Positions 1-7,625 of a stretch of DNA of 64,000 nucleotides are shown piece by piece. Positions within the stretch are counted from its first letter, which is position 1, and the number at the start of each line of letters is the position of its first letter. Source of the stretch: CAZOJJ01 sp964580105. Its GTDB lineage: Bacteria > Bacteroidota > Rhodothermia > Rhodothermales > Rubricoccaceae. Both the position numbers and the translations under genes were made by a program. A model generated the notes under the pieces. The model saw only the letters and a list, made by a program, of their open reading frames with translations. It was not told the DNA's origin and did no database searches. The stretch lies in NCBI GenBank assembly GCA_964580105.1, contig CAZOJJ010000006.1:1-64000 (forward strand), read 5' to 3'.

Positions 1-260
1 CCGTAAGAGGCGTATCGCTTGTACTCGGTGGTGATGTAGCCCGCATCGCGGTCGGACGACTTGATGTCGTAGCCGCGGTCGAGGAAGGCGCGGGAGAGCG
101 CCTGGTAGGCGTCGTCCTGCGAGGCATCGGGGGCCTGGATCTCGGCGCTCTGGATGTGGATGAGCGAGAGCGGGCGCCCCTCCAGGGCGCTGCCCAAGGC
201 CGAGCAACCGGCGAGCGCGAGCACGGCGACGAGGGCGATGGCGGAGAGAGGCCGGTTCAT
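1..260 (-). CDS. Putative lipoprotein, C-terminus cut by window edge
   Basis: The frame starts with ATG at 260 and runs off the window, so only the first 86 residues are visible. Residues 1-19 form a lipoprotein signal: MNRPL, a hydrophobic stretch, then the lipobox LAGC, which predicts a lipidated, membrane-anchored protein. The mature part (IHIQSAEIQAPD, then SQDDAYQALSRAF and DAGYITTEYK) does not match a family I can name. A copy of the repeated GGCGCGATCGCG motif lies about 85 bp upstream. The gene is on the same strand as the CHAT protease gene before it. Function unknown. Confidence 0.7.
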   Translation of the reverse strand, partial: MNRPLSAIALVAVLALAGCSALGSALEGRPLSLIHIQSAEIQAPDASQDDAYQALSRAFLDRGYDIKSSDRDAGYITTEYKRYASY

Positions 261-342
261 GGGCGGTGAGGGTTGGGTGGTGTAGGGAAGCCGCGGAAGG
301 GATCGCGCGAGCATCCTAGGAGCCAGCACCCATACCCCTCCT

Positions 343-366
343 CACGCGATCGCGCCATTCTTAGGG
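343..366 (-). repeat. Palindromic intergenic motif, copy 1
   Basis: In minus orientation this reads AGAATGGCGCGATCGCGTGA. It contains the 10-bp palindrome CGCGATCGCG and lies between the CHAT gene and the lipoprotein gene. Two further copies lie at 3775-3801 and 4532-4560. It could be a shared operator or a small REP-like repeat. Confidence 0.5.
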
Positions 367-404
367 GGTGCCACGGCACGCTGGGACCGAACCGCCCGGG
401 ATGC

Positions 405-3400
405 CTACCGCGCGAGGGCGACGTGACGGGAGGCGAAGACCGAGAACGGAGCCCAGCACGACGGCAACCGGAACGGGCGCTCCGCGTTCGTGGCGTCGAT
501 GCAGGCGATCAGTCGATCCCTCTGCGACCCTGAACCCGACCCAATCCAGTCGCGAAGGATCGCGGGTGTCGCCTCCTGCACCCATGCCTGGGCTAACGAG
601 AGCGCCGCCGGTACGGGCGATCCGGCACGGACCTCTTGGTAGAACCGTCCCAGCAGGACCGTGGCGGCGGCATCGTCCACAGGCCAGAGCGCGGCGAGCA
701 CGTATCGGGCCCCTGCGAGGAGATACCCGGCCTGGAGTCCCACCACGTTAGGGCCTACGGCCCGGAGATCGACCGAGGCCGAGTCGCAGGCCGCGAGCGT
801 GACGAGGGCGCAGCTCGAGAGATCGAGGTCGTAGGGCGAGGGGAGAGGCTCCAATCCGAAGTCGATGCGAGCCGCGAGGGGGTCCGAAGGGTTGGGGGCG
901 GCGTGGGCCGCGATGTGGAGCAGGCTCGCCTTGCCGGCCTCGTCGGTCAGGCGGTTCGGGGACAGGGCCTCGGCAGAGACGCCGCCCAGGTCCAGCTCCA
1001 GCCCGGCGAACGGGGGGCCACCGCGTGGGGGGACGACGGCAACGGGGGCTCGGAGGGGGAGCGGGCAGGGCTCGACCGTAGCGAGGGGGAGGGGGAGCAG
1101 CGTGACGCCACCGGGGAACCGGTCCGAGAGCATCCGCCCGTTCACCGGGAGCGCGGCGAACGGGACGACGTGGAACGCGCGGTGCGGACGGACTGCGAGG
1201 GAGCGGCAGGAGGGCGGGCAGGACGCGACCAGCTCCTCGAGGCCGATAGCCTCGGCGAACCGGGCGATGGCCTCGTCGAGGCGGTCCGACCATAGAGGAC
1301 GCGTCCAGGGATTGCGTGCGGTGGAGGCCGTGATCGTTGTGGCCAGCGCTTCGAGGGCCGCCGTCGCGTCGGGGCCGTGCCACCGGCCCCGCAGGGGGGC
1401 GTCGGGCGTCTGCAGCCCCGTCCAGAGCCCGTCGGGGCCGACGAACGTCGTGAGGATGGCTTCCCCCTTTCCCGGCACGAGGGGCAGGAGCGAGATGGGG
1501 GCCACGTTGTCTCCGCTGGCCTGCCACTGGGTGGCCAGGCGCGAGGGGGCCTGGGACTGCAGGGCTGAGAGCCGGCCCCGCACCGGCCGTAGCTCGTCGC
1601 GGAGACGGACGCCCTCCGTGAGGGACCTGCGGAGGGCCTCGTGCCGGATCGCGCCCGTCGGAGGGGACGGGTGCGTGGCTGTCTTCGAGCCCAGGCCTGC
1701 CATGAGGGTGAGGCCGTGGACGTGGAGGACCGCCTGGTGCGCCTCGTCTTCGGCCCCTGCTCGCGAGCAGAGCCTCACGTGATCGGCCAGGAACGGCCAG
1801 GCGTTCTCGGCGAGGAGGTGCGCGCGGTAGGGGTCGTCCGGGGCGAGGGCTGCGAGGTGGAGGGCCGCGCGGACCGTTTCGCGGGAAACCGCGAGGGGGT
1901 CGTCGGACACGCCGAGGGCCAGGAGCGACCGGGCGGCGCGAAGCCGGACGCTCGCGTGGGGGCCGGTGGGGAGACGGTCCAGGACCCGGGCGTAGAGTTC
2001 GGCGGCCTCGGGAGGGGAGGAGAGGGCGTCTGCGAGGTCGCAGAGCGCGTGGCCCCACCGCTCGCTGGCGCCGAGAGCTTCGAAGGTGTCGGCGGCCTCG
2101 CGGAGGAGTGCGGTCGGGTCCTGGCCCTGCGCAGCGAGGGCGGGCGCGAGCGCGGTCTGCGCCAGGGCCCGGTCGAGTGGAGGGGCCGGTAGGCGGGCGA
2201 TGCCGGAGAGGAGGTCGATGCCCTCCAGGAACGGGGCGGAGGAGGGGGGGCTCCGGGCCAGGAGACTGCCCAGCGTGAGCGAGGCCGTTCGGACCAGTTC
2301 CTCGTCCCCTAGCTCTTGGAAGGCGGCGCGGGCGCGCCTCGCGGCCCCGATCGCGAGACGCACGTTGTCGGCCGGCTCGCCCCGGACGCGCTCGCCGTAG
2401 GCGGCGGCCAGGTTGAGGTCGGTGAGGGCCGCGTCGAAGGGGAGCAGGGGGTGAAAGAGGGCGCGTGCCGTCTCGAAGGCCTGGATGGCCCGCTCCAGGT
2501 TCTCTTCGGGGTCGCCGCGCAGGCGGGCCCCGTAGGCCACGCCGAGGTTGACGTGGAGCTTGGCCTCGTCGGCCAGGTGGAGGTCTTCGGGCGGAGCGTC
2601 GAGCACGTCTTCCAAAAGGCCGATGGCCGTCTCGATGGGGCCCGCTCCTCCGCGGGCGAGGGCCACCTTCGCCGCGGCCAGGGCCGCGATGGCGTGAAGC
2701 CTCGGGGGGAGTTCGGACGCGTAGGCCATGACGTCGGCGCAGCGGTCCGCGGCGGACGCCAGCAGGTCGGCCCACCCGCCCGAGTCGCCCGGTTGCTCGG
2801 CCTCGGTCAGCGCGACGACGGCGTCGAGCGTCGCCTCCGCCCAGCCGGCGCGGTCGGGAACGTCGAGGTAGCGTTCGGCGGCGGCCAAGAAGGCCGCGTA
2901 TGCGTCCATCCCGCGGCAGGGAAGCTCGAGGAGGGCGGACCCCAGCGCGGCGTTGGCCTCGGCGTTGATCCAGGCGGGGCCGGCAGCGTTCGACAGGTGG
3001 ACGGCGCGCTCGGCGGTGGCGACCGCGTCGGCGAGGTTCTCCGCGCGGTCGCCCCGGAGGCGGTGGGTGAGCGCGATCGCGACACGGGCACCGAGGTGCG
3101 CACGGTCGGCCGGGGCCTCATCGGGGGGGTAGACCTCGGCCGCAGCGGCGTAGAGCGCCAGGGCGCACTCGATCCGCGCGGCCCGGTCCGGGGTCAGCGA
3201 GACGACGAGGTGGTCGGCGAGGTCCGTCGCCGCGTCGGCGAAGAGTCCGGTGGAATCGGGGAACGCGAGGCAGGCCTCGCGGACGAGCGCGTAGAACGCG
3301 GCCTGGTCCTCGTCTCGGAGGGGGCGTGCTCCGGTGAACCGCTCGGAGACGATCCGCTCCGGCGCGACCCCGCGGGCGAAGTCTCCCAGGACCTCCTCCA

Positions 3401-3434
3401 GGAGGGCTTCGAGGGGTCGGGGGGTGTCGGGCAT
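405..3434 (-). CDS. TPR-type repeat protein with C-terminal CHAT protease domain
   Basis: This 1009-residue protein has a long N-terminal half of alpha-helical TPR-like repeats (for example residues around EYPPDEAPADRAHLGARVA, AVATAERAVHLS and AIQAFETARALF), followed by a C-terminal CHAT domain, a caspase-like clan CD cysteine peptidase. The predicted catalytic pair is present: His in LLHIAAHAA (about H844) and Cys in LAACDSA (about C883). There is no signal peptide, so it should be cytoplasmic. CHAT proteins are usually effector proteases released by a partner or signal; the partner here is unknown. It lies downstream of a sensor kinase and LuxR-type regulator on the same strand, behind a 434-bp spacer. 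The family call is firm; substrate and trigger are not visible. Confidence 0.85.
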   Translation of the reverse strand: MPDTPRPLEALLEEVLGDFARGVAPERIVSERFTGARPLRDEDQAAFYALVREACLAFPDSTGLFADAATDLADHLVVSLTPDRAARIECALALYAAAAEVYPPDEAPADRAHLGARVAIALTHRLRGDRAENLADAVATAERAVHLSNAAGPAWINAEANAALGSALLELPCRGMDAYAAFLAAAERYLDVPDRAGWAEATLDAVVALTEAEQPGDSGGWADLLASAADRCADVMAYASELPPRLHAIAALAAAKVALARGGAGPIETAIGLLEDVLDAPPEDLHLADEAKLHVNLGVAYGARLRGDPEENLERAIQAFETARALFHPLLPFDAALTDLNLAAAYGERVRGEPADNVRLAIGAARRARAAFQELGDEELVRTASLTLGSLLARSPPSSAPFLEGIDLLSGIARLPAPPLDRALAQTALAPALAAQGQDPTALLREAADTFEALGASERWGHALCDLADALSSPPEAAELYARVLDRLPTGPHASVRLRAARSLLALGVSDDPLAVSRETVRAALHLAALAPDDPYRAHLLAENAWPFLADHVRLCSRAGAEDEAHQAVLHVHGLTLMAGLGSKTATHPSPPTGAIRHEALRRSLTEGVRLRDELRPVRGRLSALQSQAPSRLATQWQASGDNVAPISLLPLVPGKGEAILTTFVGPDGLWTGLQTPDAPLRGRWHGPDATAALEALATTITASTARNPWTRPLWSDRLDEAIARFAEAIGLEELVASCPPSCRSLAVRPHRAFHVVPFAALPVNGRMLSDRFPGGVTLLPLPLATVEPCPLPLRAPVAVVPPRGGPPFAGLELDLGGVSAEALSPNRLTDEAGKASLLHIAAHAAPNPSDPLAARIDFGLEPLPSPYDLDLSSCALVTLAACDSASVDLRAVGPNVVGLQAGYLLAGARYVLAALWPVDDAAATVLLGRFYQEVRAGSPVPAALSLAQAWVQEATPAILRDWIGSGSGSQRDRLIACIDATNAERPFRLPSCWAPFSVFASRHVALAR

Positions 3435-3586
3435 GGGCCCTTGCCGTACAGGGGGAGACCGGGGGGCTGACCCCTCGGAATCTACGGGTCTCGCCCGGAA
3501 AGATCCGATTCAGCGTCCCGACAGAGGCCCTCGCTCGCCCACGTGGGCCTCGGACCTGGGTGGAGCGGGGGCGTCGGAAACGCGGC

Positions 3587-3620
3587 AGGCCGGGCCGCCC
3601 CACCACGAGCGGCCCGGCCT
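3587..3620. repeat. Strong GC hairpin upstream of CHAT gene
   Basis: The arms AGGCCGGGCCG (3587-3597) and CGGCCCGGCCT (3610-3620) are perfectly complementary and enclose a 12-nt loop. No T-tract follows on either strand. It may be a leader structure or a terminator for the regulator gene upstream. Confidence 0.55.
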
Positions 3621-3774
3621 CGGCCCGAGCGCGGGCGCCTCAGCACCGATTCTGGCGAAGCGCAGCCCGTCCCACCACCGCTTGCTCCGCACGTCCGGCG
3701 CCTCGCGCGTGCCGTAGCGTGGGAGCCATCGCTCCGGAGCGTGAGCGAGCTTAGGGCTCGGCCGACGCGCCGTA

Positions 3775-3801
3775 CATCGCGCGATCACGCCATTCTCGAG
3801 G
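3775..3801 (-). repeat. Palindromic intergenic motif, copy 2
   Basis: In minus orientation this reads AGAATGGCGTGATCGCGCGA, the same motif as at 343-366 with one change inside the palindrome. It lies about 340 bp upstream of the CHAT gene start and just downstream of the response regulator stop. Confidence 0.5.
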
Positions 3802-3868
3802 GAGGGCAGTGGGAGACGGGGGGCCTCCGCCCGAGAGGGGAGCCGCCGGGGGTTAGGGCGCCCCGGCC

Positions 3869-4501
3869 TCAGACCAGCCCGTTCCGGACCCCCTTCGCCG
3901 CGGCCTCGGCCGCCGTCCTGACGTGGAGCTTCGTGTAGACGTTGCGGAGGTGGGTGTCCACGGTGTGGGGGCTGAGGAAGAGCCGCTCCGCGATTCCCGC
4001 CTTCGTCCTACCCTCCGCAAGCTCGCGGAGCACGTCGCGCTCCCGCTCCGTGAGCGGCTCCTCGAGGGGCTCGGGCTCGGCGAAGTGGCCGAGGACGTGG
4101 CGCGCCACGGACGGCGCGAAGTAGGTGCCCCCCGCGTGGGCCTCCCGGAGCGCCGCGAACATCTGGTCGGGCGGCGTCCCTTTGACGACGTACCCCGACG
4201 CCCCAGCCCGGAGCGCGTCGAACACGGACGCCGGGTCGTCCAGCGTCGTGAGCGCGACGACGGGGAGGCCGGGGTACCGGCGTCGGAGGGCGCGCGTGCC
4301 TTCGATCCCGCTCGTGCCGGGGAGCTTGAGGTCCATCACCACGAGGTCGGGGAGCGAGCCCCCTGACCTGAGGTATGCCTCGAGCTCCTCGTACCGCTCG
4401 AACACCGAGTCGAGCCTGAACTCATCGGTCGTGCCGATGAGCCGCTCGAACGGCTCGCGGTAGCGTTGCTCGTCCTCGACGAGGCAGAGGGAGAGGGCCA
4501 T
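3869..4501 (-). CDS. NarL/FixJ-family response regulator
   Basis: This 210-residue protein is a DNA-binding two-component regulator. Residues 1-120 form a receiver with acidic pair E9/D10, phospho-acceptor D57 in LVVMDLKLP, T85/T86 and K107. Residues about 145-205 form a LuxR-type helix-turn-helix (LTERERDVLRELAEGRT, then SPHTVDTHLRNVYTKL). The gene follows the Reg_prop sensor kinase at 4565-7555 on the same strand, with a 63-bp gap, so the two are a likely cognate pair. A copy of the palindromic motif sits in that gap. Targets are unknown; the YcaO locus and the CHAT gene on either side are plausible. Confidence 0.92.
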   Translation of the reverse strand: MALSLCLVEDEQRYREPFERLIGTTDEFRLDSVFERYEELEAYLRSGGSLPDLVVMDLKLPGTSGIEGTRALRRRYPGLPVVALTTLDDPASVFDALRAGASGYVVKGTPPDQMFAALREAHAGGTYFAPSVARHVLGHFAEPEPLEEPLTERERDVLRELAEGRTKAGIAERLFLSPHTVDTHLRNVYTKLHVRTAAEAAAKGVRNGLV

Positions 4502-4531
4502 GGTGGAGCCTACCGTCGGGCGCGCATCCGC

Positions 4532-4560
4532 GCATCGCGTGATCGCGCCATCCTGGGGGG
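4532..4560 (-). repeat. Palindromic intergenic motif, copy 3
   Basis: In minus orientation this reads AGGATGGCGCGATCACGCGA. It fills most of the 63-bp gap between the sensor kinase stop and the response regulator start. Confidence 0.5.
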
Positions 4561-4564
4561 CACG

Positions 4565-7555
4565 TCAGGCCTCGAACGACAGGGAGACGGTCGTGCCGTT
4601 CCCGGGAGCGGACGTGACGTCGAGGGCGCCGCCGAGCGCTTCGCTTCGCCGCTGGAGGGATCCCATCCCGCGGCCCTGGCCGTTCGTGGGGTCGAACCCG
4701 CACCCGTCGTCCTCGATCTCGACGCTCACTGCGCGCCCCGCGCTCGCCACGAAGGTGATCCGGACGGCGTCGGGTCGGCCGTGGCGGCTCGCGTTGTGGA
4801 GGGCCTCCTTGCAGAAGAAGAGGAGATGCCGGCGCGTCTCCATGCTCAGGGGGCGGTCGAGGTCCCCCTCGGTGGTGACGAGCACCCGGGCGTCGGGCAG
4901 GAGGGTCTCCGCCGAAAGCCGTATGCGATGGACGAGGTCGGCGAGCGTGTCGAGCCGGCCCTCGACGACCCACACGGTGTCCCGGAGGTCGCTGAGGAGC
5001 GCGCGGGCCTCCTCGGCGCGGGCGTGGACCTCGGCGCGGGCGGGCCCGTTGAGGGTCCGGGCGGCGACGTCGAGGGCGAGGGCGAGCCCGCCCAGGCGGC
5101 TGCCGACGTCGTCGTGGAGGTCGTCGGCGATGCTCCTGCGCGTCCGCTCGATCCGGAGGAGGTAGGCCACCCGCGTGCGGTATGCCCCCACGCCCAGGGC
5201 CGTGACCAGCGCCACGGCGAGCGCGATGAACCACGGCCGCTGCCACACCGGGGCGAGGACGAGGAGCTCCACGGAAGCCTCGGCGGCGAGGGGCTGGAGG
5301 GCCGGCCGGACGCGGAAGGTGTAGCGTCCGGGCGGGAGCTTCGGATACGCCGCTTCCGCGTGGTCGGTCGGTCGAGACCACGACGCGTCGAAGCCGTCGA
5401 GGCGGTATACGTAGCGCCGGGCGTCCGGGGCGGCGTAGTTGAGCGTGGCGAAGCGGAAGGAGGGGCCGCTCTGGTCGGGGCCGAGCGTGAGCGAGCGTAT
5501 GAGGTGGGCGGGAACGCCAGGGACGGCCTCTTCGCCGTCGACCCGGAGGGCCGTGACGCGCGTGGGTGAGGGGCGAACCGAGGTGACGTCACCCGGACGG
5601 AAGAAAACGACGCCCTGCTCCGTCCCAAAAGCGAGCAGGTTTGGACCGAGCTGCGTGCAGGCCGGGCGGAGGAACCCCTCAGCCGGCAGCCCGGCGGCTG
5701 CGGCATCGGCCGTGACCTCACGAGATCGGAGGTCGAGTCTCAGGATGCCGCTGGCGGTGGCGACCCAGGTGCCGGAGGCGGTCGACAGGATGCACGACAC
5801 GTGGGGGCGCGGGAGGTCGTCCTCATCGAGCACGCGCTGGGGCCGTCCGCCGTGCGGGATCCAGTCGAGCCCGCGGGTGCCCCCCGCCCAGAGCCCCCCG
5901 GGTGCCGTGGCGAGCGCTGTGACCCAATCATCGGCGAGCCCGTGAGACTCGGGACGGAAGCAGTCGAACGTCACTCCGTCGGTGGTCCTGCAGAGCCCGC
6001 TGCCGAGGGTTCCGGCCCACAACTCCCCCTTCGGCGAACGGGCGAGGGCGAAAACCGAACTCTCGGCGAGGCGCGGGGCGAAGACGGTCGTACCGGTTGG
6101 GGTTAACACGTGGGCGAGGCCGTCCTCGGCCGTCCCCATCCAGACGTCCTGTGGCGGGTCGATGGCGAGGGCGTAGACGTGGGCCGAGCGGAGCTCGGGA
6201 GGTGCCCCACGGATCGCGGGACTGAACGTCTCCGTCCGCGGGTCGAAACGGCAGACGCCGGCGCCTGACGTGGCGATCCAGAGCGCCCCGCTTGCGTCGA
6301 GCGCGAGGTCGAGCACGGTGTCGTGGCACAGCGAAGTAGGGTCCTCAGAGTCGTACTGGTACCGCCGGCAGCGGAAGGAGGCGGGATCGCACCGGTTGAG
6401 CCCCCCGCCAAACGTGCCCACCCACAGCTCGCCGGAGGGGGCGGGAAGGAGCCTCGTGATGCGAGGGCTGGAGAGGGAGGTGGGGTCCTCGGGATCGTGG
6501 GTGAGGAGGCGGTAAGGAGGCCGGGGGGGGCGATGGGCCAGGCCGCCCCAGGTGGCTGCCCAGACGCCTCCGTCAGCATCTACTTCGAGCGCCACGACCT
6601 CGTCGGACGGGAGCGCGTGCGACGCCCCTGGGCGGGCCGTGAACCGATCGAGGCTCCCCGTCAGCGGGTCGTAGAGGAGGAGCCCGCCCCCCCACGTGCC
6701 GATCCAGAGCCGGCCGGAGGGGTCCGTGTGTAGCGCGACGACGTGGCCCACACCGCTCTGTGCGGGGGAGACGCCTGCCGATTCACCGAGTGGAAGGGGA
6801 GCCACGGGGGTGTCTGAATTGCCGGCATGGAAGAGCCCGTGGCCGAGGGTGCCTACCCACATCCCGCCAGTGGGAGATGGAAGGAGCGCGTGCACGAACG
6901 TGTCGTTCGGCAACCCCTGAACGGGGCGGAAGGCTCGGGAGGAGGGAGGGAGAACCGCAAGCCCACGCGAGGTGCCGGCCCACAACGTGCCGTCGGAGGC
7001 GACGGCAAGGGCCGAGACGTAAGGGTAGGGGAGCCCGTCGGACTCACCGAAGCGCCGTACACGCAGGGTAGCGGGGTCCACGGCGTGAAGGCCGCCTGTG
7101 GTGCCGGCCCAGATGGTGCCGTCGGGCGCTTCCGCGAGGGCGACGACATTCCCGTCAGCGAGAGACGAAGGATCGCGCGGGTCGTGCCCGACGCAGTCGA
7201 ACAGGGTGGAGGTAGGGCGCCTGCGGCAGAGCCCCTCTCTGGTGCCGATCCAAAGGGTCCCATCACGCGCTTCCAGCAGCGCGCCGACGTTGACGACGGC
7301 GCTAATGAGCGCTCCGGGAACCCGGGCGTCAGGCCTGAACACCTCTACAGTGTGGCCGTCGGAGCGGGCCAGTCCGACGTGGGTACCGATCCAGACGAAC
7401 CCCTCGCCGTCCTGCAGGACCGCCGTGATGACGGTGGTAGGGAGACCGTCGAGGAGGCTCCACTCTACCTCCCGCTGCGCCCTCGCCTGTCGGGCGCACG
7501 GGAGCGCTGCGGCGAGAAGGGCCAGACCGAGCAAGAGCAATCGCGAGGGACGCAA
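4565..7555 (-). CDS. Two-component sensor with periplasmic Reg_prop propeller, Y_Y_Y domain and HisKA_3 kinase
   Basis: I start this protein at TTG 7555 because the frame then gives a clean signal peptide (RPSRLLLLGLALLAAALP, then ARQARAQ); no ATG/GTG is available between the previous gene's stop and this point. Its length is about 996 residues. The exported part holds repeated propeller motifs of the Reg_prop type (GFVWIGTHVGLAR, GTLWIGTREGLCR, GTIWAGTTGGLHA and more), then a Y_Y_Y domain (YRLDGFDASW, LPPGRYTFRVR). One membrane helix (WFIALAVALVTALGVGAY) follows, then a HisKA_3 box with phospho-His in DDLHDDVGSRLG and a HATPase (HNASRHGR, DDGCGFDP, GMGSLQRR). It probably senses an extracellular ligand and phosphorylates the LuxR-type regulator next to it. 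In known relatives such sensors often detect glycans; nothing here shows the ligand. Confidence 0.88.
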   Translation of the reverse strand: MRPSRLLLLGLALLAAALPCARQARAQREVEWSLLDGLPTTVITAVLQDGEGFVWIGTHVGLARSDGHTVEVFRPDARVPGALISAVVNVGALLEARDGTLWIGTREGLCRRRPTSTLFDCVGHDPRDPSSLADGNVVALAEAPDGTIWAGTTGGLHAVDPATLRVRRFGESDGLPYPYVSALAVASDGTLWAGTSRGLAVLPPSSRAFRPVQGLPNDTFVHALLPSPTGGMWVGTLGHGLFHAGNSDTPVAPLPLGESAGVSPAQSGVGHVVALHTDPSGRLWIGTWGGGLLLYDPLTGSLDRFTARPGASHALPSDEVVALEVDADGGVWAATWGGLAHRPPRPPYRLLTHDPEDPTSLSSPRITRLLPAPSGELWVGTFGGGLNRCDPASFRCRRYQYDSEDPTSLCHDTVLDLALDASGALWIATSGAGVCRFDPRTETFSPAIRGAPPELRSAHVYALAIDPPQDVWMGTAEDGLAHVLTPTGTTVFAPRLAESSVFALARSPKGELWAGTLGSGLCRTTDGVTFDCFRPESHGLADDWVTALATAPGGLWAGGTRGLDWIPHGGRPQRVLDEDDLPRPHVSCILSTASGTWVATASGILRLDLRSREVTADAAAAGLPAEGFLRPACTQLGPNLLAFGTEQGVVFFRPGDVTSVRPSPTRVTALRVDGEEAVPGVPAHLIRSLTLGPDQSGPSFRFATLNYAAPDARRYVYRLDGFDASWSRPTDHAEAAYPKLPPGRYTFRVRPALQPLAAEASVELLVLAPVWQRPWFIALAVALVTALGVGAYRTRVAYLLRIERTRRSIADDLHDDVGSRLGGLALALDVAARTLNGPARAEVHARAEEARALLSDLRDTVWVVEGRLDTLADLVHRIRLSAETLLPDARVLVTTEGDLDRPLSMETRRHLLFFCKEALHNASRHGRPDAVRITFVASAGRAVSVEIEDDGCGFDPTNGQGRGMGSLQRRSEALGGALDVTSAPGNGTTVSLSFEA

Positions 7556-7625
7556 GGCTACACTTGGGCTGTTCGGACGGCGGATGATACAATGCGCCGA
7601 GGAAAACCCACCTTCACCGGTTGTG

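Larger units (their letters stand above)
3435..3868. other. 434-bp spacer with hairpins, no gene supported
   Basis: I see no convincing gene here. The spacer holds an 11-bp perfect inverted repeat (3587-3620), a 12-bp palindrome CGCTCCGGAGCG (3730-3741) and one copy of the GGCGTGATCGCG motif (3775-3801). All lie upstream of the CHAT gene start, so they may belong to its leader or promoter. Confidence 0.5.

Noticed and set aside
2316..3470. A plus-strand open frame of 384 codons
   Set aside because: It is antisense to the TPR part of the CHAT protein; Gly/Val/Arg-rich with no domain.
3510..3788. A 92-codon minus-strand frame in the CHAT gene leader
   Set aside because: It is Pro/Arg-rich with no signal or motif, and its start falls inside the palindromic motif copy. 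The spacer is better read as untranslated.
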